The position numbers and the translations under genes were made by a program. DNA of 64,000 nucleotides, taken from the NCBI RefSeq assembly GCF_039537985.1, contig NZ_BAABBN010000004.1:1240001-1304000 (forward strand). The letters run 5' to 3'. Below the pieces are notes generated by a model. It worked only from the letters and a program-made list of their open reading frames with translations, was not told the DNA's origin and did no database searches. This stretch comes from Litoribacillus peritrichatus (GTDB taxonomy: Bacteria > Pseudomonadota > Gammaproteobacteria > Pseudomonadales > Litoribrevibacteraceae). This document shows, piece after piece, positions 8,517-17,379 of this stretch; positions within the stretch are counted from its first letter, which is position 1; each line of letters opens with the position of its first letter.

Positions 8517-8550
8517 AGGCCTCAAAGTCGATCATTGAGGCCTTATTAAA
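8517..8550. terminator. Bidirectional terminator between convergent genes
   Basis: AGGCCTCAA (8517-8525) pairs perfectly with TTGAGGCCT (8535-8543), followed by TATTAAAA. It lies between the ends of the DUF6164 gene and the minus-strand reductase gene and can serve both. Confidence 0.65.
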
Positions 8551-8570
8551 ACAACGATACATCTGATTTT

Positions 8571-9809
8571 TTAGTCAATAACTTCAAAGTTCAAATCTGC
8601 TTTTTCGGTCAGCCTCCGAATAAAGCGATTATCAAATGCTGTCGCTGGTGTCCAGAAGCCGCCAGGCTTATCTTCTTTTTTCAAGTCCAGCGCAAGGAAT
8701 GCCGCTGCTTGTCCCAACATCTTAGAGGTTGAACCGTAACCTGGATCGCCTTGTCCTGTTACTTTGGTCGTGATTTTTTGACCTTTTGATGTGGAACCGA
8801 CAAAACGAAGGTCGTAATAGCCGGAAAGCTGCTCTTTTGGCGACGGGCCTTCGCCGGGCTTAGGAAGAACAAAGCGCTCTAAGGCCCAACGACTTGGTTT
8901 TATGGCTGCGCCAATCAGGAATCCTGCCAGACCTGCAACGACAACGTTGGCTTTCAGACGACCTTTGAAACCCGGCCCTGTTAACATAGCTTCATCGTAT
9001 TTAAAGTCTTTTCCATAAGCGTTGTCTGAAAGAGCATTGGAACGATGCACTACCCGAGTATTGATACCTGCCATTACGAATGGCGCAGCCCATGCGTTTA
9101 AGTCCTGATCAAACTCAGTTGTGCTGACATTGTGTTGCCTCGCTGTGAAGCTGTGATTTTCAGGGCAAATTGAATAAGGGTTGGCCAGCTCTTTTCGAAG
9201 CGCAGGGTTTGCTGCGGCTTCTTTGGTTATATTGACCATACTGGCAACGGTACCACCAGAAGCGCCACCTTTTGCTGCTTTTACTCGCATTTTAATGGTA
9301 TTACAGTGCTCACCCAATTGTTGTTTGGCTTGCTGTTGAAGGAAGTACACGCCCATGTCGGAGGGTATTGAGTCAAAGCCGCAGCAATGCACAATTCTGG
9401 CGCCGGTTTTTTTTGCTTGAGCTTCGTATTTCGTGATCATTCGTCTGATCCACTGAACTTCACCCGTCAGATCACAGTAATCGGTACCAGTTTCCACACA
9501 CGCCTTGACCAGTGGTTCGCCATAGAGCGCATACGGGCCCACCGTAGATACAACCACATTGGTTTGCTTGCACATGGCTTCTAGCGCACTTTGATCAGCC
9601 GCATCTGCAATAATGACCGGTAGCTTGGATGCTTCGATGCCGCATTCTTGCTTCAGAGTGTTCAGTTTGGATTCTGAACGGCCAGCCAGTGCCCAATTCA
9701 GCTGCTCCTGACCTTCATTGTTGAAGTTGTTTAACAAGTATTTGGTTAAGATTTGGCCAACGAAACTGGTGGCTCCGAAGACTACGATGTCAAACTGTTT
9801 TTTGCTCAT
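8571..9809 (-). CDS. Saccharopine dehydrogenase-family NAD(P)-binding reductase
   Basis: 412 residues. The N-terminal Rossmann fold begins FDIVVFGATSFVGQIL (dinucleotide loop GATSFVG), followed by VVSTVGPYALYGEPLVKAC and DLTGE, both characteristic of saccharopine-dehydrogenase-like and trans-acting enoyl reductase proteins. A Gly-rich region near residue 190 (KGGASGGTVASM) also fits the family. A moderately hydrophobic segment near residues 290-305 (VVAGLAGFLIGAAI) suggests contact with membrane or lipid. In mycobacteria related proteins reduce lipid intermediates; here the substrate is unknown, but a lipid or polyketide-like enoyl substrate is more likely than saccharopine. Confidence 0.8.
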   Translation of the reverse strand: MSKKQFDIVVFGATSFVGQILTKYLLNNFNNEGQEQLNWALAGRSESKLNTLKQECGIEASKLPVIIADAADQSALEAMCKQTNVVVSTVGPYALYGEPLVKACVETGTDYCDLTGEVQWIRRMITKYEAQAKKTGARIVHCCGFDSIPSDMGVYFLQQQAKQQLGEHCNTIKMRVKAAKGGASGGTVASMVNITKEAAANPALRKELANPYSICPENHSFTARQHNVSTTEFDQDLNAWAAPFVMAGINTRVVHRSNALSDNAYGKDFKYDEAMLTGPGFKGRLKANVVVAGLAGFLIGAAIKPSRWALERFVLPKPGEGPSPKEQLSGYYDLRFVGSTSKGQKITTKVTGQGDPGYGSTSKMLGQAAAFLALDLKKEDKPGGFWTPATAFDNRFIRRLTEKADLNFEVID

Positions 9810-9952
9810 GCGGTCATCCTTAAATGCTGTTGTTATTATTAATACCCTGAGATTTTTTAATACACTGTAAAGTTTAATACAAAGCAGGTTACTTTAAATC
9901 CTAAGGAAGTTCATCCTTCAATTGGATGAGTTGATTCGTATTTATTACAAAA

Positions 9953-9979
9953 ATAAAAAAGCGGCCATGAAGGCCGCAA
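9953..9979 (-). terminator. Terminator of the propeller lipoprotein gene
   Basis: Reading the minus strand, GCGGCC and GGCCGC form a stem around a short loop and are followed by a run of T residues (the A-run at 9950-9960 on the plus strand). It lies about 35 bases after the stop codon at 10015. Confidence 0.85.
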
Positions 9980-10014
9980 ATAGAGTAGGAATGAAAATAC
10001 GATAAAGAGATTGA

Positions 10015-11070
10015 TCAGTCTAACGAAGCAACAATGTCACAAGCGTTAGCACTGTTCAGGTCAAATGGCATTGTTGCAGTAGATAGACGATTCCCGAAGG
10101 ATGAATTTTTCTCCTGTAACAAGCCTTTTTCTGTCACTAGCAAGTCGTAACCACTGAACAGTGGTGGCTGACCGATAGCGATAGAACTGGGTGAATTGAA
10201 AGCCAGAGCGCCGGTGTCTGCAATTTCAACAAATTCTTCTTGTCCGGTGGTGTGATTAAATTGCCGTTTAACGTACTTAACACTGCCGTTGAGATAACTG
10301 GTCAGAGCAACACCGCCACAATAGGGCATGATATCGTCAACTATGGTGGCCAAACTGCCTTTCCACATCAGTGTTTCATTAGGTTCTGCAAGGCCATTGA
10401 TTTCAATTGTGGTCGGAACGGTTCCGTCTTCAGCGAATGCATACCGTTTTACTGCGTTACCATTCGATACGTAAACATAATTATCGTCGGTTCGAACCCC
10501 GTTAGGTGAAGAAAGCCCGTGATTCACACCAATGAAATCTTCCTCAAGTGATGAAATAAAAGGTTGTGGGCCTGAAAAGTCTAACGTTAGTTTTGCAATG
10601 CCTGAAGTCGCAAATAAATTATAGTCAGCCACCAGCAAAGAACCGTCCTTGGTGAAAGCAATGCCGTTTGGAAGCGCTAACTGGTCATATACATCGTTCT
10701 TGCTCGGTGTTATGACGTTGAATTTAAAGTCAGAGTCGTTGACGTTGGCTGCGAGCAGGTGGTTATTGGTAAAAATAAGCCACTTGGTTTCAACGCATGA
10801 AGAAATGACCCAGTCACCGTGTTGCGCTATGCCAGTAAAGTTACACTTTAGTGCTTTACCTGACTCATCCACATACAAAGGGGTGGGTGTAAAATCGTTT
10901 CCGTTGCCGGATACTTGATAGATGTTGTTTCCGCCGGAGACTAATAACCGGCCATCTTCTAAGAACAATATATTTTCGGCATCTCCAATCTGAGTGACGT
11001 TGTGTTTGTCTATGCAGCCAGTCATGGCAGCAGCAAGAGAAGCAATAGCAATTGCTTTGGGGAAGTTCAT
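10015..11070 (-). CDS. Lipoprotein with SMP-30/NHL-like beta-propeller repeats
   Basis: 351 residues. The N-terminus MNFPKAIAIASLAAAMTGCID has a lipobox ending at Cys19, so the mature protein is probably lipid-anchored in the periplasm or outer membrane. The rest alternates blade-like units: ILFLEDGRLLVSGGNNIYQV, then LPNGIAFTKDGSLLVADYN, then LSSPNGVRTDDNYVYVSNGN, each resembling a propeller strand pair of the SMP-30/gluconolactonase or NHL type. The 'NG(I/V)' turns recur. No catalytic set could be assigned. It may be a sugar-lactone hydrolase relative or a binding/scaffold protein. The gene is monocistronic. Confidence 0.65.
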   Translation of the reverse strand: MNFPKAIAIASLAAAMTGCIDKHNVTQIGDAENILFLEDGRLLVSGGNNIYQVSGNGNDFTPTPLYVDESGKALKCNFTGIAQHGDWVISSCVETKWLIFTNNHLLAANVNDSDFKFNVITPSKNDVYDQLALPNGIAFTKDGSLLVADYNLFATSGIAKLTLDFSGPQPFISSLEEDFIGVNHGLSSPNGVRTDDNYVYVSNGNAVKRYAFAEDGTVPTTIEINGLAEPNETLMWKGSLATIVDDIMPYCGGVALTSYLNGSVKYVKRQFNHTTGQEEFVEIADTGALAFNSPSSIAIGQPPLFSGYDLLVTEKGLLQEKNSSFGNRLSTATMPFDLNSANACDIVASLD

Positions 11071-11195
11071 GGGCAGTCCTTTTTTGTTTTTATTTTTTCT
11101 GATCTTCAGATAAACAAAAACGAAAGGTAACTAGCCATTTGGGTAGGAGGGGTTAATTGTGCCTGAATTTAGATGCTTATAATTCATTTATCCGT

Positions 11196-11603
11196 TTAGG
11201 GGAAAACAAAGTCCAGCCAAGCATGGATAAGGTCTGAGAAGTCTTCCAAGCCACACATTGCTGTGCCTTGCTGGTCATCCAAAGCCAATTCATCGTGTTC
11301 AAAGCCTAAATCCTGACTGTCATCACTTACTGCACAAAGTTCATCATTGAACGCTTCAAACCCTACGTGGGTGGCACCTACAACGGCATCTTCCTGGGTG
11401 AGTTTCAGGCTATATTCTGAGCCTTTGAGAATGAACTGGTCAATTTTTTGAGCTTGAAGTGCTTCAATTTGACTAAGAATGTGGTGAACTTTTTTTTCAT
11501 CTGAAGCCATTTCTTCAGTTAACCAGTGGCCAAATGCTTCATGATCCATAGAGCAAGTTGCAACAGGCTGTGAAGAGTAGTCGGAGGAGAATTGATATTC
11601 CAT
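11196..11603 (-). CDS. yacL: UPF0231 (YacL) family protein
   Basis: 135 residues, against about 120 in E. coli YacL. The match is by pattern: MEYQFSSDYSS at the start, SMDHEAFGHWLTEEM near residue 18, GSEYSLKL in the middle, and CGLEDFSDLIHAW at the end, all in the family's order. The protein is acidic and cytoplasmic. Its function is not established in any organism I know of. It is divergent from rmuC, whose start lies 132 bases away, so both promoters probably sit in 11604-11735. Confidence 0.75.
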   Translation of the reverse strand: MEYQFSSDYSSQPVATCSMDHEAFGHWLTEEMASDEKKVHHILSQIEALQAQKIDQFILKGSEYSLKLTQEDAVVGATHVGFEAFNDELCAVSDDSQDLGFEHDELALDDQQGTAMCGLEDFSDLIHAWLDFVFP

Positions 11604-11735
11604 AGTAAATGTATGCCTGATCGAAGATATTTAGAAGCCGAAACGGAAGGGCGCCATTTTAACGAACTTGTGCCTTTATAGAAGTCTTTCTCGGTGTTAT
11701 TTTGTGCGATTCACTGATTTTAAGGAAGTACCCGA

Positions 11736-13277
11736 ATGGATTTGACTCCGTTTACGCTCACCGCTGGCTCAGCAATGTTATTTATGTCGGTTTGTGTTGG
11801 TTATCTTGTTGCGTTGGTTCAAAGTCGCAAAACTAAAGAGTCTTTTGGTATTGAGCTTGCCCGTGCGGAACAGTCGTTGGAGTTTGAAACGGCGCAACAC
11901 CAATTAACAAAGGCAGAATTTGAGTCAGTGAAGTCTCAATTACATGAAGCCCAGTCAAACTACCATAGGGCAGAGATTCAAACGGAGAGGGCACAAACGG
12001 AAGCATCTGCAGCCAAACAGATGTCTGAAACATTAAAAGAGCGTGAAGCGAATAAAGTTCAAGAATTGCAGTTAATACGGAATGAACTGGAGTCTGCGAA
12101 GCAGGCATTAGCAAAAACTCAGTCAGAGTTAACTGAACTTAGAACTAGCCATCATGAACGTACGATCAAATATCAGGAACAGTTGGCGTTACTTGAGCAA
12201 AATAAAGTTCAAATGACGAAAGATTTTGAATTGTTAGCCAACCGAATATTTGAAGAAAAGGGTAAGTCGTTTTCTCAAAACAGCCAACAAGCAATGAACT
12301 CTATGCTTGAGCCTTTCAAAGAACAAATTAAACACTTTCGTGAGCGTGTGGAGTCCATCCATACGGAAGATACCAAAAGCCAGGCCAGCCTGGCTAAAGA
12401 ACTTGAACAGTTACGGGCATTGAATCAACAGATCACCGATGAAGCTCATAATCTGACGAAAGCGCTTAAAGGGGATAATAAAAAACAGGGATCGTGGGGC
12501 GAATTACAGGCTGAAATGATTCTGGAAAATTCTGGCTTGTCGAACGGTGTTGAGTTTTTCAGAGAGGCAAACTTTAAAGATGAAGAAGGAAAGAACAAAC
12601 GGCCTGATTTGATCATTAGTCTGCCGGGTGGCAAAAAAGTCATTATTGACAGCAAAGTTTCTCTGGTTGCCTATGTAAACTCTGTGGAAGCGGAACAAGA
12701 AGAGGACACTAACCAATTTCTGCAAGCCCATGTTGAGTCTGTCAGGGCCCATATAGCAGATTTATCGGGTAAGGATTACACCAACCTGAACGGAATGAAT
12801 TCTCCGGATTTTGTGCTGATGTTTATGCCGATCGAACCTGCATTTTTAGCCGCCGTTGAGCATGACCGCACGTTATTTAATTATGGCTTTGAACGCAATG
12901 TCGTGCTGGTGACCCCAACGACTCTTTTGCCTATAGTACGCACCATTGCGAATCTGTGGGTATTAGAGCGAAGTAATGAACAAACTCGTGAAATTGCTGA
13001 GCAGGCTGCAGGGGTGTTCAATCAGCTGTGTGTGTTCTCTGAGAAAATGCTTAAAGTTGGCAACGGCCTGCGTCAGGCGACGAAAAATTATAATGACTCC
13101 ATTGTCTCTTTAGTAGGGCAACAAGGACTCTACAATAAAGTTTCTAAATTTAAGGATTTGTCAGTGAAGGTTTCCAAAACACTGCCAGATCATAGTGAAA
13201 GCTTGTTAGATGTAGACGACGAAAAGCTTCGCATGAATTTATTATCTGAAGCTGGTGTGGCGGAACTTGATTCTTGA
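11736..13277 (+). CDS. rmuC: RmuC family DNA recombination protein
   Basis: 513 residues. An N-terminal membrane helix (about residues 9-28) is followed by roughly 150 residues of Gln/Glu-rich coiled coil. The RmuC domain follows from about residue 240: GSWGELQAEMILENSGL, then RPDLIISLPGGKKVIIDSKVSLVAY (a restriction-nuclease-like core with D...DxK), then FVLMFMPIEPAF and LVTPTTLLPIVRTI. The DSK element is consistent with the predicted PD-(D/E)xK nuclease fold. RmuC limits inversion at short inverted repeats in E. coli. The gene is alone and converges on the sensor kinase gene. Confidence 0.9.
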   Translation: MDLTPFTLTAGSAMLFMSVCVGYLVALVQSRKTKESFGIELARAEQSLEFETAQHQLTKAEFESVKSQLHEAQSNYHRAEIQTERAQTEASAAKQMSETLKEREANKVQELQLIRNELESAKQALAKTQSELTELRTSHHERTIKYQEQLALLEQNKVQMTKDFELLANRIFEEKGKSFSQNSQQAMNSMLEPFKEQIKHFRERVESIHTEDTKSQASLAKELEQLRALNQQITDEAHNLTKALKGDNKKQGSWGELQAEMILENSGLSNGVEFFREANFKDEEGKNKRPDLIISLPGGKKVIIDSKVSLVAYVNSVEAEQEEDTNQFLQAHVESVRAHIADLSGKDYTNLNGMNSPDFVLMFMPIEPAFLAAVEHDRTLFNYGFERNVVLVTPTTLLPIVRTIANLWVLERSNEQTREIAEQAAGVFNQLCVFSEKMLKVGNGLRQATKNYNDSIVSLVGQQGLYNKVSKFKDLSVKVSKTLPDHSESLLDVDDEKLRMNLLSEAGVAELDS

Positions 13278-13327
13278 TCTTTGAGTTGATGACAGTTCAC
13301 TTGAATTACTGTGTCTGAGTACTACAA

Positions 13328-15466
13328 CTAAACATCAGTTAACTTTTTTGGCCATGTGAATATAAAGCAGGTTCCGCTTTCGCCGTCGGAAACAATTCTG
13401 ATGTTGCTTTTATGTTGTTTCAGCATTTTCTTGACGAACGCGAGGCCCATGCCGCTCCCTTCGACTTCGTCCCGGGGCTTGAGTGTTTTGAAAAGTTCGA
13501 ATGCTCGGTCATGTAATTTGGGGTTGATTCCTGGCCCATCATCACATACCGAGAATTCATATTCCTGAGCTTGATCGGCTACGGAGATGGTAATTGTTCC
13601 TTCAGATTTGTGATGATGTTTTATGGCATTGCTGATCAGGTTTCGAAAGATGACTTCTAACGGCACAAGTAAAGACTCAAATACTGGCATTTCGTTTTGA
13701 ATGACCAGTTTGAAGCCCTTGGGCGGGTCAAGTAAATCAAAGATTGATGTCACCATGAACTCAATATCTACTTGCTGAAGTTTCCCAAGATCTCTTCCTA
13801 AACGAGAGTAGGCCAGTAGGTCATCTAATAATTTTTCGAGCCTCGATGTACGGTTTTGTAATAGCGTTAAATTATGTTTGGTTTCTTCGGTGGCTATCTC
13901 TTCAATGTCTTCTGCTATCCAAGCGGAAAGCTGCATGATGCCCCTTAACGGCGCTTTCAAATCATGCGAAGCAATGTATGCAAAATCGTTTAATTCTTTG
14001 TTGCTGCGCTTCAGTTCGTTGGTCATCTCCACGTGGGAAGACATATCAAAAATAGTGGCTAAAAACTTTGAACCCTCGCCATGTTTAAAAGGTGCGATAC
14101 CAATTTCGGCTGGAAATAGGTTTCCGTTTTGTGTTTCGCAGACTACCTCTTTGTTGGATTGGGTTTGATGTTCAATGGAGTCCCAAAAGGGCAATTCGAT
14201 GTTATTGGCTTGGTTGTCAGTGCTTAAATTGTCAGTGTTTTGGCTATCAGCGCTTTGGGGGTGGTCATTGCCTTGTCCCTCGTATAAGCCTTGTGGAATT
14301 AATTGTTTGATTGATTTCCCTTCAAGTTCTTCCTGTGAATACCCAAATAATGTCACTGTGTGTGGGTTTGCAATTTCAATGATGCCTTTTTGGTTAATGA
14401 TAAGAATGCCGCAAGGTGCAATTTCACTGATGCTCAATTTCTGTGTCATCTGGATGGCGATCTCAATGGCTTTTTTATTGGAACGGGCGAGGGCTATAAA
14501 CAAGAAAAGTAGCAGGCTATCGATGACAATCCCACCGAGCAGGATGAATGTGGACTGATAGGTATCAGCACCTTCCCGGAATGCATGTGCGGTCTGTATG
14601 CTAAATCGCCATGGGCGGCCATACATATCGATCGAAACTGTCTTTTGATAAAGCGGTTGGGCATCGTAATAAGGGTTGTCGGATGTCAGCTCATTATACA
14701 AAACGTCATTATTGTCATGAACGCTGAACAGTAATTGTCGGTGTTTTTGGGCTAGGGCGCCTTCCATCAGTTTATACATGATGAAGGGGGCGTAGACGTG
14801 CCCAATAAAGTGCTTCCTTCGCTTCTCAACCGTACCGATGTCTTCGCTGTTATAAAAAGGAACATATTGTAAGAACCCTGGTGTTTGTTTTGAATCCTGA
14901 ACCAACACAATGGGGGCGGTAATTTGTGGAACGTTTAAATCTCTGGCTTTAAGCGCTGCCTGATAACGATTCGATTCAAAGGCCATATCGAGACCAATGG
15001 CTTTTTCGTTATTTATTACGGGTTCAACGTAGGTTATGGGCCAATATTCGTTTTTGTTGTGGGGTGGGTGGATGATGTAACCCGGGCGAAGCTCTCGTTC
15101 TTTGAGTAAATAGTTGTTCAATTTGTTGGGCGAGATGTAATAAATCACGCCAATACCGTTAATGCCGGGATAACTTTTGTGAATATGAAGCGTCTCTGAA
15201 AATCGTTTCCACATGTTTACATCGGCGCCTTTTTGAGCATTGATTGCAGCAACGCCAGCACGCAAGGCATCTTCATAACGGGACATTCTTTCTGAAATCA
15301 AGTCCAGAAGCTGTTGAGACTGAAACTCAAAACGCTGCTGTAGTTTTTCTTCTGTTTGGGTTTTGGAAATATACCATGCGGCCAAGGTTAGCAGCAGAGA
15401 TAAGCTGACGACTAACCAGTGAAACCAGTGCAAACTTGCGGCTGCTTTTAAACCTTGAGGGGTCAT
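13328..15466 (-). CDS. CHASE-PAS sensor histidine kinase
   Basis: 712 residues. A transmembrane helix at about 13-33 and a second at about 311-332 enclose a periplasmic CHASE domain (VAAINAQKGADVNMWKRF, GINGIGVIYYI, GLDMAFESNRYQAAL). A PAS domain follows (about 345-480; GILIINQKGIIEIANP). The HisKA region contains FAYIASHDLKAPLRG, where His is the phospho-acceptor. The ATPase domain has NLISNAIKHH (N box), CDDGPGINP (G1) and GSGMGLAFVKK (G2), so all key elements are present. CHASE domains sense small extracellular ligands; the ligand here is unknown. It is the last gene of a three-gene minus-strand unit, 44 bases after the REC-GGDEF-EAL gene. Confidence 0.9.
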   Translation of the reverse strand: MTPQGLKAAASLHWFHWLVVSLSLLLTLAAWYISKTQTEEKLQQRFEFQSQQLLDLISERMSRYEDALRAGVAAINAQKGADVNMWKRFSETLHIHKSYPGINGIGVIYYISPNKLNNYLLKERELRPGYIIHPPHNKNEYWPITYVEPVINNEKAIGLDMAFESNRYQAALKARDLNVPQITAPIVLVQDSKQTPGFLQYVPFYNSEDIGTVEKRRKHFIGHVYAPFIMYKLMEGALAQKHRQLLFSVHDNNDVLYNELTSDNPYYDAQPLYQKTVSIDMYGRPWRFSIQTAHAFREGADTYQSTFILLGGIVIDSLLLFLFIALARSNKKAIEIAIQMTQKLSISEIAPCGILIINQKGIIEIANPHTVTLFGYSQEELEGKSIKQLIPQGLYEGQGNDHPQSADSQNTDNLSTDNQANNIELPFWDSIEHQTQSNKEVVCETQNGNLFPAEIGIAPFKHGEGSKFLATIFDMSSHVEMTNELKRSNKELNDFAYIASHDLKAPLRGIMQLSAWIAEDIEEIATEETKHNLTLLQNRTSRLEKLLDDLLAYSRLGRDLGKLQQVDIEFMVTSIFDLLDPPKGFKLVIQNEMPVFESLLVPLEVIFRNLISNAIKHHHKSEGTITISVADQAQEYEFSVCDDGPGINPKLHDRAFELFKTLKPRDEVEGSGMGLAFVKKMLKQHKSNIRIVSDGESGTCFIFTWPKKLTDV

Positions 15467-15510
15467 TTGATTATGTCCTTAGAAAACAGCATAAAAGTAG
15501 TAAAGATTTC

Positions 15511-17217
15511 TCAGACGTCACTTTGGTTAATAAACTTGCTCTCTATGTCTTTTGTGGTGGCAGGCTTTGAGAAGTAATAACCTTGAGCCTGTTGTATTTT
15601 AAGTTTTTGGCATAGGGCTTGATGTTCGTCAGTCTCGATGCCTTCCGCAACGATGTCTAATTTTAAGATGGATGCCATAGATACAATGCTTTCTATGAGC
15701 GTAGTTTTTTGGTCGTTCAAATCAGATAAGAGACTCCGATCAATTTTTAGAACAGAGAGAGGGAAGTCCTGCAGTTGTGTCAGGGACGATAACCCGGTTC
15801 CGAAGTCGTCTAAAGACAGTTTTACCCCAAGTTCATTGAGTGCTTTTAACACGGCTTTTGTTGATTTAGCATTTTTAATCAGAGCCGCTTCAGTGAACTC
15901 GATGCTGACTGAACTTGGTATGGTGTTGTGTTCTTTCAGACAGGCTTTGACGTGTTCAACAATGGATGAATCTGCCAGATGAGAGGCTGATACATTGATG
16001 GCCATAGTTAAGGGAGGTGTTCGGGCGGAACTGTTCCACCTCGCTTGTTGTGAAAGGGCTTCAGAAATAACCCATCGGTCAATATCTATTATTTGGTGTG
16101 TTTCCTCTGCAATTTCTAAAAATTGCTCGGGCAAGCGGATGGTGTTTGTAACTTTCCAGCGGACAAGCGCTTCGAATCCGAGTACTTGATGAGCGTCAGT
16201 AGGGTTGATGATGGGTTGATAATGAAGCTGTAACTGGTTTTTATTAATTGCCTGCTTTAACTCGGTTTCTGTTTTTAATCTTGAATGGAACAGCTCCTGC
16301 ATTTTGGGCTCAAAGAAGCAAACCTGGCCTTTACCTTGTTTTTTAGCCCGGTACATTGCAATGTCGGCAAACTTAAATAAATCGTCGCTGGTACGTTGAT
16401 ATTCGGAGCACAACGCAATTCCGATGCTGGCAGAGGTATTAATCGTAACAGACTCAATTTCGACGGGTTTTTGAAGTACTCGTAAAATTCTTCTGGCCAC
16501 CAGACTGGCATTTTCCGGCGACTCGAGACTGGTTAAAGTTATAGCAAACTCATCGCCGCCCAATCTTGAAAATAGTTCATTGCCCCTGAGACAACCTTTG
16601 ATACGGGAAACGATTTTATTGAGCAGAATATCACCTACATCATGACCGTAAGTGTCATTGACTGATTTGAAATCATCCAAGTCAAAAAGAAGCAAGGCCA
16701 ATTTGGACTTGTTACGCCGGTTGTTGGCCAGTGCCTGCTTGAGAGATTCATCAAATAAATACCGGTTAGAGAGGCCGGTTAATGCGTCCGTTTCGGCCAA
16801 CGATTTTACTTTTTGAAAGGTTTCGAACAGCTGTTTTTCGAGATCAAAACGGGTTGATGCATGAAGCAGGGCTCGCCGTAAGCGAGTATCGGTGATTTCT
16901 GACTTTGTGATGAAATCCTGAGCGCCGGCTCGTATGCACTCTACTGCAAGCGCTTCGTCTTCTGAGGCACTCATCATGACGATGGCAGTGTCATTACTTC
17001 TTGGTTCGTTTCTGATTTCCATCATCATTTCAATGCCGTCACGTTCTGGCATACGGTAATCTAAAAGAACAATATCGAAGTGCTGTTTAGCGTAACACCT
17101 TAAACCTTCGTCGACGGTGATCGCCTCAGTGATGTTTACGTTTAAGTTGCTTTTTTTTATTGTTCTTATCACCAGGGCCCGATCAACCTGGTCATCATCA
17201 ACGATCAGAATGTCCAT
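15511..17217 (-). CDS. REC-GGDEF-EAL response regulator (c-di-GMP synthesis/breakdown)
   Basis: 568 residues. The receiver domain is residues 1-120, with phospho-acceptor Asp53 in LLDYRMPE. The GGDEF domain carries the intact GGDEF at 220-224; the usual inhibitory RxxD is RGNE here (211-214), so product inhibition may be weakened. The EAL domain begins at about residue 330 with GFEALVRW and keeps NVSA, FTEAAL, DDFGTG, LKIDRSLL, VAEGIET and QGYYFSKP, the metal and substrate residues. Both catalytic centres therefore look usable, making this a bifunctional cyclic-di-GMP enzyme controlled by phosphorylation. It lies between two sensor kinases on the same strand, its likely partners. Confidence 0.92.
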   Translation of the reverse strand: MDILIVDDDQVDRALVIRTIKKSNLNVNITEAITVDEGLRCYAKQHFDIVLLDYRMPERDGIEMMMEIRNEPRSNDTAIVMMSASEDEALAVECIRAGAQDFITKSEITDTRLRRALLHASTRFDLEKQLFETFQKVKSLAETDALTGLSNRYLFDESLKQALANNRRNKSKLALLLFDLDDFKSVNDTYGHDVGDILLNKIVSRIKGCLRGNELFSRLGGDEFAITLTSLESPENASLVARRILRVLQKPVEIESVTINTSASIGIALCSEYQRTSDDLFKFADIAMYRAKKQGKGQVCFFEPKMQELFHSRLKTETELKQAINKNQLQLHYQPIINPTDAHQVLGFEALVRWKVTNTIRLPEQFLEIAEETHQIIDIDRWVISEALSQQARWNSSARTPPLTMAINVSASHLADSSIVEHVKACLKEHNTIPSSVSIEFTEAALIKNAKSTKAVLKALNELGVKLSLDDFGTGLSSLTQLQDFPLSVLKIDRSLLSDLNDQKTTLIESIVSMASILKLDIVAEGIETDEHQALCQKLKIQQAQGYYFSKPATTKDIESKFINQSDV

Positions 17218-17379
17218 TTCCTAAGCCTGTCTTAATAATTAAATTATTGATTTCTTAACTGAGCGCAAGCTAATCATAGGTTCCCATAGCTCTTTAATTG
17301 TTATAACAGTTTAGTACAGTTTTATGATCCGGTTATGAATATTGATAATGTGTAATAGGGTGTAATATTTTCTGAATGT